From DATCMH01 sp036563505 (GTDB lineage Bacteria; Pseudomonadota; Alphaproteobacteria; Rhizobiales; Beijerinckiaceae), in contig DATCMH010000007.1 of NCBI GenBank assembly GCA_036563505.1, positions 1 to 64,000 on the forward strand: 64,000 bases of DNA, written 5' to 3'. The notes beneath the pieces were generated by a model that did not search any database, was not told the DNA's origin, and saw nothing but the letters and a program-made list of their open reading frames with translations. This document shows positions 16,767-25,090 of this stretch, piece by piece. Made by a program: the position numbers and the translations under genes. Numbering within the stretch: position 1 is the stretch's first letter; every line of letters begins with the position of its first letter.

Positions 16767-17240
16767 TCACTCGATCACGAGGAGCGGCTCGCCGTATTCC
16801 ACCGGCTGGCCGTCCTCGATGAGGATCGCAGTGACGGTGCCGGCGCGGGGCGCCACGATCTCGTTGAAGGTTTTCATCGCCTCGACGAGGAGCACCTTGT
16901 CCCCCGCCTCGACCCTGGAGCCGATCTCGACGAAGTTCTTCGCGTCGGGCGAGGGCTTGCGGAAGGCGGTGCCGACCATGGGGGACAACACCGTGCCCGG
17001 ATGGTTCGCGGCGGGCTCCGCCGCCGGGGCCGCGATCGGGATCGGCGGCGGCGCGGTCACCGCCGGAGGCTGCGGCGAGGCCGATCCCATGTAGGGCACG
17101 GAGACGGTCGCCTGGATCGTTCGCGCAACGCGGATGCGCAGGTCGCCCTTCTCCACCTCGATCTCGGTGAGGTCCGTCTCCGCGATGAGCGTCGCGAGCT
17201 CGCGCACGAGGTCCGGATCGAAGGGGCTAGCTTTCGCCAT
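16767..17240 (-). CDS. accB: Acetyl-CoA carboxylase, biotin carboxyl carrier protein
   Basis: A 157-residue carrier. The first 50 residues are the partner-binding helix-strand segment (DPDLVRELATLIAETDLTEI), followed by a Pro/Ala-rich hinge (about 55-85) and the biotinyl domain (about 80-157). The biotin-bearing lysine lies in EAMKTFNEI; most homologues have EAMKLMNEI, a mild variation. The protein shuttles carboxyl groups between AccC and the transferase. It sits between aroQ (46 bases upstream) and accC. Confidence 0.97.
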   Translation of the reverse strand: MAKASPFDPDLVRELATLIAETDLTEIEVEKGDLRIRVARTIQATVSVPYMGSASPQPPAVTAPPPIPIAAPAAEPAANHPGTVLSPMVGTAFRKPSPDAKNFVEIGSRVEAGDKVLLVEAMKTFNEIVAPRAGTVTAILIEDGQPVEYGEPLLVIE

Positions 17241-17285
17241 CGAAGAGGGTCCTGAGGCTGGAACGAGGTCGGAAGAAAACGGAGA

Positions 17286-17762
17286 TCAAGGTTTCGGCTT
17301 GGCGCGATCGGCCAGGAGGGCGAGCACGGCGTCGAAGCCGAGAAGGTAACTGTTGCTGCCGAAGCCTGCGATCACGCCGGCGCAGACGGGGGCGAGCATC
17401 GAATGATGGCGAAACGCTTCCCGGGCGTGGACGTTCGAGAGGTGGATCTCCACCGCGAGGGCCCCCGACCCACTGATCGCGTCGCGGATCGCCACGGAGG
17501 TGTGCGTGTAGGCGCCGGCGTTGATCACCACGCCCGCGCCCTTCAGGCCTGCCTCCTGAATCCAGGTCACGAGATCGCCCTCGTGGTTGGATTGGCGCGC
17601 CACGAGCTCGACGCCGGCCTTCGCCGCGCGTTCCTGCAGACGCTGCTCGATCTCGCCCAGGGTGACCGCGCCGTAGATCGCCGGCTCCCGGCGGCCAAGC
17701 AGGTTCAGGTTCGGCCCGTTGAGGACGTGGATGGCGTGCATCGCGGCGGGGTTCGAGCGCAT
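17286..17762 (-). CDS. aroQ: Type II 3-dehydroquinate dehydratase
   Basis: A 158-residue dodecameric dehydratase of the shikimate pathway: it turns 3-dehydroquinate into 3-dehydroshikimate. Family motifs are IHVLNGPNLNLLGRREPAIYG (the tyrosine is the catalytic base and lies in the flexible loop), ARQSNHEGDLVTWIQ, VINAGAYTHTSVAIRDAI, and AVEIHLSNVHAREAFRHHS with the catalytic histidine. The first ATG (17762) adds seven residues before MHAIHVLNGPN; the second at 17741 is also possible, neither having a good ribosome site. It heads the aroQ-accBC-aat operon, an arrangement common in this order. Confidence 0.96.
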   Translation of the reverse strand: MRSNPAAMHAIHVLNGPNLNLLGRREPAIYGAVTLGEIEQRLQERAAKAGVELVARQSNHEGDLVTWIQEAGLKGAGVVINAGAYTHTSVAIRDAISGSGALAVEIHLSNVHAREAFRHHSMLAPVCAGVIAGFGSNSYLLGFDAVLALLADRAKPKP

Positions 17763-17840
17763 CGTCGCAGACGGAGCGTCCCCTTAACCGAAAGGTGCGC
17801 GGGGCGGAAGGGCTTTGGCCGGCGGTCGGGCCGTTACCCT

Positions 17841-17877
17841 GTCATTCCGAGTTCCGTTGCGCGGCCCCGGAACGACG
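17841..17877. repeat. Remnant of palindromic repeat family C
   Basis: GTCATTCCGAGTTCCGTTGCGCGGCCCCGGAACGACG, shown here in two parts (GTCATTCCGAGTTCC and GCGGCCCCGGAACGACG), keeps both ends of family C but has lost the central 80 bases. It lies between the dsbA-like gene and aroQ. Confidence 0.6.
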
Positions 17878-17898
17878 CGCGAGCGATCAAGTCGATCC

Positions 17899-18663
17899 TC
17901 AGCAGGTTGCCTTGCCGCATTGGCGCACGCCCGCCACGACCTTGCGCAAGGGGTCGACGCCCACCGCGCCCGCGATGACTTCCTCGCCGATGATGAAGGC
18001 GGGCGTGCCGGTGAGCCCCAACTTGTCGCCGAGCGTCACGTTCTCCTGGATGGCGTCGCGCACCTCGGCGGCCTCGACATCCTTGTCGAGCCTGGCGAGA
18101 TCGAGGCCCATCTCCTTGGCCACCGCCTTCGCCCGCTCGCCGTTCACCCGTCCGCGGGTCTCCATCAGGCGCACGTGGTAGTCGAGGAGCTTCTCGCCCT
18201 TGAGCTGCTGCTTCGCCGCGAGCGCCACCCGGCTCGCCTCGAGGGATTCGGGACCGAGCACGGGAAAGTCGCGAAGCACGACCCGCAGCTTCGGATCATT
18301 CTTCATGAGCGCCCGCACGTCGCTTAGCGCCCGTTTGCAGTAGCCGCAGTTGTAGTCGAAGAACTCCACGAGGGTCACGTCGCCCTGCGGGTTCCCGACG
18401 ATGATGCCCCGGGGTGAGTTCACGAGGGTCTCGCGGGCCTCCCGCACGGCGCCGGTCTGGGCAACCTTCTGGGCTTCCTGCTGGCGCTTCTCGAGCTCGA
18501 CCAACGCGTCCTGCAGCACTTCCGGATTCTTGATCAGGTAGTCCCTGACGATCTGCTCGATGGCTTTGCGCTGCTGCGGGTCGCTGAACGGCGCCGCGCC
18601 TTGGGCCGAAGCATTGTTGAGCCCACAGGCGAGGGCAAAGGCAATCGTGACGAGGCGAAGCAT
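17899..18663 (-). CDS. DsbA/ScsC-type periplasmic thiol-disulfide oxidoreductase
   Basis: A 254-residue exported thioredoxin-fold protein. It has a Sec signal peptide (about 1-20, MLRLVTIAFALACGLNNASA), a helical N-terminal segment at 28-75 (QQRKAIEQIVRDYLIKNPEVLQDA), of the type that makes the ScsC/Com1 group oligomeric, and the DsbA-like domain from about 85. The active site is CGYC in FFDYNCGYCKRAL; the cis-proline is in LTGTPAFIIG. It should oxidise or isomerise disulfides in periplasmic proteins. Two extra cysteines sit in the last seven residues (QCGKATC). The start at 18663 is required for the signal peptide. No dsbB or scsB is adjacent. Confidence 0.93.
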   Translation of the reverse strand: MLRLVTIAFALACGLNNASAQGAAPFSDPQQRKAIEQIVRDYLIKNPEVLQDALVELEKRQQEAQKVAQTGAVREARETLVNSPRGIIVGNPQGDVTLVEFFDYNCGYCKRALSDVRALMKNDPKLRVVLRDFPVLGPESLEASRVALAAKQQLKGEKLLDYHVRLMETRGRVNGERAKAVAKEMGLDLARLDKDVEAAEVRDAIQENVTLGDKLGLTGTPAFIIGEEVIAGAVGVDPLRKVVAGVRQCGKATC

Positions 18664-18872
18664 CGCGGGCTGGTCCTTGGCTTGATCGTGATCGCGGCGG
18701 CGCGTCCGGTTCGCAGCCGTCCTGCCCGGCAAGGCGGGCGGGATTGCGGCGTGGGTCCGTCAGCTAGCCGCCCTCTCCGGGGCCGGTCAAATCACGGCTT
18801 CGTCGGCAATCGGGCAGCGTCGTGGTGCGCGTTGACTCCCTCCTCGCGGGCGGGGAAAGATGAGGGCGCCCT

Positions 18873-19069
18873 CCTTCTCCCCTTGAGGGAGAAGGTGCCT
18901 GCCGTCAGGCAGGCGGATGAGGGTTGGCGCGCAGCGCCTCGCGAAGCGAAGGGAATGGTTGGAACGGAGCGGTGCTGATCGGCCTCTCGGCCGGGCGCGC
19001 GTGCCGCGCGCTCCCCCTCTCCCGACCCCGCTGACGCGGGGCCACCCTCTCCCGCAAGGGGAGAGGGGG
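18873..19069. repeat. Palindromic repeat family A, copy 3
   Basis: A near-complete copy: CCTTCTCCCC-TTGAGGGAGAAGG, TGCCTGCCGTCAGGCAGGC, GGATGAGGGT, GCGCCTCGCGAAGCGAA, CTGATCGGCC-TCTCGGCCG, CCCTCTCCCGACCCCGCTGACGCGGGGCC and ACCCTCTCCC-GCAAGGGGAGAGGG. It lies in the gap 18664-19163 between divergent genes; the rest of that gap holds nothing I recognise. Confidence 0.85.
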
Positions 19070-19163
19070 CTTAAAGCGGCTTCGCTGACTGGCCCGCCGC
19101 GTCTGTCCGCTTGAGCCCCGTCCTGCGAGCAGCTACCAGCGCGACCTCGCCGGAGCTCGCCAC

Positions 19164-20333
19164 TTGACCACCATACCTTCGCCCGCACTCTCCGCCCGCC
19201 TGGCGAAGGTCGCGCCTTTCCTTGCCATGGACGTGCTCGCGGCGGCGGCCGTGAAGGAGCGGGCGGGCGGTTCGGTGATCCACATGGAGGTGGGCCAACC
19301 CTCCGCGCCGGCGCCGCGGCGGGCCCGGGAAGCGGCCATGACGGCGCTCGAAGCCGGGCGCATCGGTTACACGGAGGCGCTCGGGACCGCACCCCTGCGC
19401 GAGCGCATTGCCCGCCACTACGCCGAAGCCTACGGCGTCTCGCTCACGCCTGAGCGCGTCGTCGTGACGACGGGCTCGTCCGCCGGCTTTCTGCTCGCCT
19501 TCATGGCCCTGTTCGAGACCGGTCAGCGAGTCGCGATCACCGCGCCGGGATATCCAGCCTATCGCAACATTCTCCACGCCCTCGATCTCGAGCCTGTCGA
19601 AATCCCGCTCACGAAGGCCGAGGGATTCATCATGACGGCGGCCGGCGTCGCGCGGGCGCAGGCGGCAGGGCCGCTTCACGGCGTGCTGGCCATGAGCCCC
19701 GCCAACCCCTCCGGTACGATGATCGGCCCGCAGGCCCTCGCCGGCCTCGCCGATCGCTGCCAGCAGGGCGGCTTGTGGTTCATCTCCGACGAGATCTACC
19801 ACGGCCTCACCTACGAGGCCCCGGCCGCGACGGCGCTCGCCTTCCACGACGACGCGGTCGTGATCAACTCCTTCTCCAAATATTACTGCATGACGGGTTG
19901 GCGCATCGGCTGGATGGTGGTTCCCGAGCGCCTCGTGCGTCCGATCGAGCGCCTGGCCCAAAACCTCTACATCTCGCCCCCGGCACTCTCGCAAGTGGCG
20001 GCCCTGGCGGCCTTCGAGGCGCGAGACGAGCTCGAGGCGGTGAAGGCCGGCTACGCGCGCAACCGGGCGCTGCTCCTCGAGGAGCTGCCGCGCCTAGGAC
20101 TGACCGAGATCCACCCGGTCGACGGCGCCTTCTACGTGTACGCCGACATCGCCCGCTTCACGAACGACTCCATCGCCTTCTGCCGCCGCATGCTCGACGA
20201 GGCCGGCGTCGCGGCAACGCCCGGCCTCGATTTCGACCCGGGGGAGGGAGCGCATCACCTGCGCTTGTCCTTTGCCGGGTGGGAGGCGGACTGCCGCGAG
20301 GCGGTGCGCCGGATGAAGGCGTGGCTGCGCTGA
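19164..20333 (+). CDS. Class I/II pyridoxal-phosphate aminotransferase
   Basis: A 389-residue fold-type I aminotransferase of the AspC/AlaT-like group. Landmarks: VTTGSSAGFLLAF near 95, APGYPAYRNIL, MSPANPSGTMI, the WFISDEIYHGLTYE block with the PLP-binding Asp and Tyr, and NSFSKYYCMTGWRIGW with the Schiff-base lysine at about 239. The C-terminal arginine is probably in HHLRLSFAG. Substrate specificity cannot be read from the sequence. The start is a TTG with GGAG nine bases upstream; starting at the next ATG (19227) would cut off the conserved LAKVAPFLAMDVL entry, so the TTG is favoured. The gene stands alone, convergent with rne. Confidence 0.9.
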   Translation: MTTIPSPALSARLAKVAPFLAMDVLAAAAVKERAGGSVIHMEVGQPSAPAPRRAREAAMTALEAGRIGYTEALGTAPLRERIARHYAEAYGVSLTPERVVVTTGSSAGFLLAFMALFETGQRVAITAPGYPAYRNILHALDLEPVEIPLTKAEGFIMTAAGVARAQAAGPLHGVLAMSPANPSGTMIGPQALAGLADRCQQGGLWFISDEIYHGLTYEAPAATALAFHDDAVVINSFSKYYCMTGWRIGWMVVPERLVRPIERLAQNLYISPPALSQVAALAAFEARDELEAVKAGYARNRALLLEELPRLGLTEIHPVDGAFYVYADIARFTNDSIAFCRRMLDEAGVAATPGLDFDPGEGAHHLRLSFAGWEADCREAVRRMKAWLR

Positions 20334-20376
20334 GGCGCCTCCGGCGTATCACCAAGTGCCTAGCCTGAAATGGAAA

Positions 20377-20400
20377 GGGCGCGGGGTGTCCCCCGCGCCC
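20377..20400 (-). terminator. Intrinsic terminator of rne
   Basis: GGGCGCGGGG and CCCCGCGCCC form a perfect ten-pair stem with a four-base loop; on the minus strand it is followed by TTTCCA. It lies 27 bases after the rne stop and may also serve the convergent aminotransferase gene. Confidence 0.8.
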
Positions 20401-20426
20401 GATGAAGTTCCGCAGTCGCTCGGGAC

Positions 20427-23030
20427 TTAGCCGCCCAGCGCTGCTTTGGCCTTGGACCACCAGCCGGCCCGCTTGGGCCGGTTCGGGTCCGGCGGCGTCA
20501 GCACGACGGCGACCGGCTCCGGCTCGGGCTGCGCCGGCTCGGGTTCGGGCTCCGGCTTGGCCTGGGCGATGGGCATCTCGATCCGGTCCGGCACCGCGAC
20601 CGCCGGGGCGTCGTTCGCTGCCGGAGCGCTGGGCTCGACCGGCGCGGCGTCCGCGCTGTCCACCGGGATTGCTGCGACGCCGTCGACATCAGACTCGCCG
20701 ATCTCGACGCGCTCGCCCTGGCCCTCGCGACGGCGACCGCCGCGGCGGCCCCGGCGACGGCCGCGGCCCTCGCCAGCCTCGGAGCCTTCGCGCTCTTCAG
20801 CCCGGGCCGTCACGACCGGCTCGCCCTCGGCCTCATTGCGGGAGAGCTCCACGACGTCGCCGGCGGAGACGCTCTCGGGCGCGTCCGCGTCCTCCGCCTC
20901 GTCGCCCTCGTCCTCAGCACCACCTTCAGAGCCGCCGGCGCGAACCTCGCGGTCCTGGAACTCGCCGTTGCCGCGGCCGCGGCGGCGGCGACGCCGACGG
21001 CGCCGGCGTCCGTCGCCGCCCTCGCGGTCGCCCTGCTCGGCCGACCGCTCGGCGCGGTCGGACGCCTCTGCCTCGTCCGCCTCCTCCGGCTCGGGCCCGG
21101 TTTCCTCGACCTCGGGCTCGTCCACCGGCGCGATGCTATCAACCCGCACGCCCGTGACCGGGGCCCGCGCCTCGCTGCGCACCACGAGTTCGCCGCGGTC
21201 GATCGCGAAGACGCTCGCGCCGCCGAGGCTCTCGTCCGCATGGATCGCGATGGCAACGCCGTAGCGGGCCTCCAGCTCGCGCAGATGTCCGCGCTTCTGG
21301 TTGAGGATGTAGAACGCGACCTCGGTCCGCGTGCGGATGATGAGGTTGTGCGAGGCGCTGCGGATGAGCTGCTCTTCCGCCGCGCGCAGGATGTTGAGCG
21401 CGACCGACGCCGTGGCGCGCACGAAGCCGGTGCCCGCGCAGTGCGGGCAGGGCACCGACGAGGACTCGAGCACGCCGGTGCGGATGCGCTGGCGTGACAT
21501 CTCCATCAGGCCGAAAGCCGAGATGCGGCCGACCTGGATGCGGGCCCGGTCGTTCTTGAGGCAGTCGGAGATCTTCTTCTCGACGGCGCGGTTGTTGCGC
21601 TTCTCCTCCATGTCGATGAAGTCGATCACGATCAGGCCGGCGAGGTCCCGCAGCCTGAGCTGGCGTGCGATCTCCTCGGCGGCCTCGAGATTCGTCTTGA
21701 GCGCCGTGTCCTCGATGTTGTGCTCGCGGGTGGCGCGGCCCGAGTTCACGTCGATCGAGACGAGCGCCTCCGTCGGGTTGATGACGAGGTAGCCCCCCGA
21801 ACGGAGCTGCACCTGGTTCGAGAACATGGCGTCGAGCTGGGCCTCGACGCCGTACTTGGCGAAGAGCGGCTGCGGCTCTTTGTAGGGTTTCACGGCTTTC
21901 GCATGGCTCGGCATGAGCATGCGCATGAAGTCCTTGGCCTCGCGGTAGCTCTCGTCGCCCCCGACCAGAACCTCATCGATGTCCTTGTTGTAGAGGTCGC
22001 GGATCGCCCGCTTCACCAGCGACCCTTCCTCGTAGACCAGCGCAGGCGCGGAGGAAGTCAGCGTCGCCTCGCGCACGCTCTCCCACAGGCGCATGAGATA
22101 CTCGAAATCGCGCTTGATCTCGGCCTTGGTGCGCGAGGCGCCCGCCGTGCGCAGGATGACGCCCATCCCCTCCGGCACCTCGAGATCGCCCGCGATCTCC
22201 TTGAGGCGCTTGCGGTCGGCGGCGCTGGTGATCTTGCGCGAGATGCCGCCGCCGCGCCCTGAATTGGGCATCAGAACGGAATAGCGGCCGGCGAGCGAGA
22301 GATAGGTGGTGAGCGCCGCGCCCTTGTTGCCCCGCTCCTCCTTCACGACCTGTACCAGCAGGATCTGGCGGCGCTTGATCACCTCCTGGATCTTGTACTG
22401 GCGGCGGTGGTGGCGCGGGCGCTCCGGCACTTCCTCGTGCGCGTCGCCGCCGAGCTGCTCGACGACCTCTTCCTCGTGGTGATCGCCCGAGGGGGCTTCT
22501 TCCGCGACGTCAGTCGGCTCGGGCGCGGCCTCGTAACCGCCCTCTGCCGAGCCCTCGGCGGACACCGCGCGACCGGAATCTTCACCGTGCTCCTCGGACG
22601 GGGCCGTGCCGGCCTCCTCGCCCGCCGCATCGCCGCCGGCCGTCTCGTCGCTGCTGACCGTCTCGTCACTCTTAGCCTTGCGCGCCGCTCCGCGCGAACG
22701 GCGGGAGCGGCGGCGCTCCTCGTCGCGCTCCTGATCGCGCTCGAAGCGGGCCTCCTCCTCCAGCAGCGCCTGCCGGTCGGCCACGGGGATCTGGTAATAG
22801 TCGGGATGGATCTCGCTGAAGGCGAGGAAGCCGTGGCGGTTGCCGCCATATTCCACGAAGGCCGCTTGAAGCGACGGCTCCACGCGGGTCACCTTGGCGA
22901 GGTAGATGTTGCCGCGCAGCTGACGGCGGCTGGCGGATTCGAAGTCGAACTCTTCGACCTTATGTCCGCGAACGACCACCACCCGGGTCTCTTCCGGGTG
23001 TGTGGCATCGATGAGCATCTTGTTGGCCAT
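20427..23030 (-). CDS. rne: Ribonuclease E
   Basis: An 867-residue essential endoribonuclease that starts mRNA decay and processes rRNA and tRNA. Start MANKMLIDATHPEETRVVVV at 23030. The S1 domain begins at about 37 (RGNIYLAKVTRVEPSLQAAFV) and is split after HPDYYQIPV by an acidic, Glu-rich insert of about 110 residues before YKIQEVIKRRQILLVQVVKE, a hallmark of alphaproteobacterial RNase E. The DNase I-like core has VSIDVNSGRA and IVIDFIDME with the Mg2+ aspartates, and the zinc link is CPHCAGTG. The last 200 residues are disordered and charged (arginine blocks RRRRRRRR near 650, likely RNA-binding) and end in RAGWWSK, matching the GWW motif through which Caulobacter RNase E binds PNPase. Confidence 0.96.
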   Translation of the reverse strand: MANKMLIDATHPEETRVVVVRGHKVEEFDFESASRRQLRGNIYLAKVTRVEPSLQAAFVEYGGNRHGFLAFSEIHPDYYQIPVADRQALLEEEARFERDQERDEERRRSRRSRGAARKAKSDETVSSDETAGGDAAGEEAGTAPSEEHGEDSGRAVSAEGSAEGGYEAAPEPTDVAEEAPSGDHHEEEVVEQLGGDAHEEVPERPRHHRRQYKIQEVIKRRQILLVQVVKEERGNKGAALTTYLSLAGRYSVLMPNSGRGGGISRKITSAADRKRLKEIAGDLEVPEGMGVILRTAGASRTKAEIKRDFEYLMRLWESVREATLTSSAPALVYEEGSLVKRAIRDLYNKDIDEVLVGGDESYREAKDFMRMLMPSHAKAVKPYKEPQPLFAKYGVEAQLDAMFSNQVQLRSGGYLVINPTEALVSIDVNSGRATREHNIEDTALKTNLEAAEEIARQLRLRDLAGLIVIDFIDMEEKRNNRAVEKKISDCLKNDRARIQVGRISAFGLMEMSRQRIRTGVLESSSVPCPHCAGTGFVRATASVALNILRAAEEQLIRSASHNLIIRTRTEVAFYILNQKRGHLRELEARYGVAIAIHADESLGGASVFAIDRGELVVRSEARAPVTGVRVDSIAPVDEPEVEETGPEPEEADEAEASDRAERSAEQGDREGGDGRRRRRRRRRRGRGNGEFQDREVRAGGSEGGAEDEGDEAEDADAPESVSAGDVVELSRNEAEGEPVVTARAEEREGSEAGEGRGRRRGRRGGRRREGQGERVEIGESDVDGVAAIPVDSADAAPVEPSAPAANDAPAVAVPDRIEMPIAQAKPEPEPEPAQPEPEPVAVVLTPPDPNRPKRAGWWSKAKAALGG

Positions 23031-23633
23031 ATCGAACTCTCGACAGGGCGGTCGTCGGCCCGAGCCGTCCGAGAGGTGAGGGGCGCTGGAGCGCACCGAC
23101 GCGCGAGAAATCGCGCCGCCGTCTCGTCGGGACAGGGAGGCAACCGCCGTCGCGCGTCTCTTCGGAGCGCGCTGGGGTGGCGGGGAGGGCGGAGCCGAAC
23201 GGGCGGATGCGGGCGAAGCCGCGCGCATCGTGGAGCGAAGCGACGAGAGCCAGAAGCGATCTCGTGCGAGCTTCCATCCAGTTCAGCCCTTTCGAAATCG
23301 ATGGGCCGGCGACGCCGGCCATCGGGGAGGCGGCGTGGCAAAACGCCGTCGGGGTGACGCCTGCCCTGAGGGCATGCCGGCCATTTTCAGGAACGAGGCG
23401 TTCGCCGCGGCCATGGGCGCCTTCTTGGGAGCCATCGCCGGTCGACGTCCGCCGTTGGATTCGGCCATGCCGGACGGGGTCGTGACCATTACAGACCTTG
23501 CACGCCGTTTGGCAAGTTCTCGTTGGTCGTGGCCTGACCGACACACTTCAGGCGATGCTCTGGGGCGGTGAAACGCAACGACTTTAACTTCTGTTAACCA
23601 TGAAGGTCTAATCGGCTAAGGGGCTCCCGGATC
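23031..23633. promoter_or_regulatory. Long divergent intergenic region, rne leader and amidase promoter
   Basis: A gene-free 603 bases between rne and the divergent amidase. A long leader is typical for rne, where it mediates feedback by the enzyme on its own mRNA in E. coli; that this happens here is an inference. Near the amidase it contains TTAA-N6-TTAACCAT (23584-23601), resembling CtrA-type half sites. I see no conserved structured RNA. Confidence 0.35.
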
Positions 23634-24938
23634 ATGCCCAAGATGCCTTTCTCGCCGCGTTCCTCCCTGGTCTCGCTCGCCCGCGCCGCGTTTCTCGGAG
23701 CCGGGTTGATCCTGATCGCGGCGAGCGCGGGGCCGGTCGAGGCCGCAAAGGCGCGTCTGGTCGCCGAGCTGGCCACCGAGCGAAGCGAGCCGGCCACGGT
23801 CGCCATCGCCGCCGAGGTGGCCGGCGACCGGCAGGCGACGCGCCTCACCTTCACGCTCTCGCGCGCCGTCGAGGCTCGGGCTTTCGCCATGCAGCGCCCG
23901 GACCGCATCATCCTCGACCTCGCCGAGGTGAACTTCCAGCTGCCGCCCGAGACGGGCCGCCAGGGCGAGGGCCTCGTTGCGGCCTTCCGCTACGGCCTCT
24001 TCGCTCCGGGCCGCTCACGCGTCGTCGTCGACCTCGCCCAACCGGCCCTCGTCGCTGGCGTCGAGCGGAACGTCCGCGAGAGCGACGGGGCGACGCTGCT
24101 CACCGTTCATCTGACAAAGGCCGACCGCGCGAGCTTCGACAAAGCGGCGTCGCAGGCGAGCGTTCCGCCGCCGGCGGCGCCCGCCGAACCCGTCAACGCC
24201 GCGGACAAACGCCCGCTCATCGTCATCGACCCCGGCCACGGCGGCATCGACCCGGGCGCGAAAACCTCGACCGGAGTGTTCGAGAAGGATCTCGTCTTCG
24301 CCTTCGCCCAGCGCTTCCGGGAGCGGCTGGAGGCGACGAAACGGTACCGGGTCAAGCTGACCCGCTCCGGCGACGTCTTCATCCCCCTCGACGAGCGGGT
24401 GCGGCTCGCCCGCGAGGCGAAAGCCGACCTGTTCGTCTCCATTCACGCCGACTCGATCTCGACGAGCCAGGTCCGGGGCGCCACGATCTACACGGGCTCG
24501 AAGCGCGCCACCGATGCGGAATCGGCCAAGCTCGCCGATCGCGAGAACAAGGCCGATGCGGCGGCAGGCCTCGAAACCGGAGAGCCGAACGACGATGTCG
24601 TCGACATTCTCCAAGACTTGACCCTGCGCGAGACCCGTGGCTTCTCGCGCCGCTTCGCCGGCCATCTCGTGGGCGAGCTCGATCCGGTGATGCGCCTCAA
24701 CGTCAACCCACAGCGCGAGGCGGCCTTCCGCGTGCTGCGGGCGCCTGATATCCCCTCCGTGCTCGTCGAGCTCGGCTATTTGTCGAGCCGCAAGGACAGC
24801 GACTTGATCGCCTCGGAGGAGTGGCGCGACAAGACCACGGCGGCGATGACGGTGGCCATTGACCGCTTCTTCGCCCGCCCGGGCGGCAAGGAAGCGGCCA
24901 AGGGGGCGCCTCCCCGGCCTGCCGCAGTTTCACCATAG
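23634..24938 (+). CDS. N-acetylmuramoyl-L-alanine amidase, AmiC-like
   Basis: A 434-residue periplasmic zinc amidase that cuts the bond between MurNAc and the stem peptide, separating daughter cells. Order: signal peptide (about 1-36, with AASAGPVEAA), an AMIN domain at about 50-165 (RLTFTLSRAVEARAFAMQRPDRIILDL) that targets peptidoglycan or the septum, a linker, and an Amidase_3 domain at about 195-420. Zinc and catalytic residues lie in IVIDPGHGGIDPGA, a Glu in FEKDLVFAFA, SIHADS, and VELGYLSSRKD. The amidase is followed by PBP1A on the same strand, a pairing common in alphaproteobacteria. Start at the ATG 23634. Confidence 0.95.
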   Translation: MPKMPFSPRSSLVSLARAAFLGAGLILIAASAGPVEAAKARLVAELATERSEPATVAIAAEVAGDRQATRLTFTLSRAVEARAFAMQRPDRIILDLAEVNFQLPPETGRQGEGLVAAFRYGLFAPGRSRVVVDLAQPALVAGVERNVRESDGATLLTVHLTKADRASFDKAASQASVPPPAAPAEPVNAADKRPLIVIDPGHGGIDPGAKTSTGVFEKDLVFAFAQRFRERLEATKRYRVKLTRSGDVFIPLDERVRLAREAKADLFVSIHADSISTSQVRGATIYTGSKRATDAESAKLADRENKADAAAGLETGEPNDDVVDILQDLTLRETRGFSRRFAGHLVGELDPVMRLNVNPQREAAFRVLRAPDIPSVLVELGYLSSRKDSDLIASEEWRDKTTAAMTVAIDRFFARPGGKEAAKGAPPRPAAVSP

Positions 24939-25090
24939 ATGCCGTGTCGAAGGACGTGACGGGGCAACGATTCCTCAGATAACCTGCGCGGGCGCCGTCT
25001 GACGGCCGACCGCGCGCGAGCGGAACGCGGATGATCCGGGTGAGAGAGCCCGGGGCCGGTTTCGGCGCGCCAACAACGGACACGCTGCGG

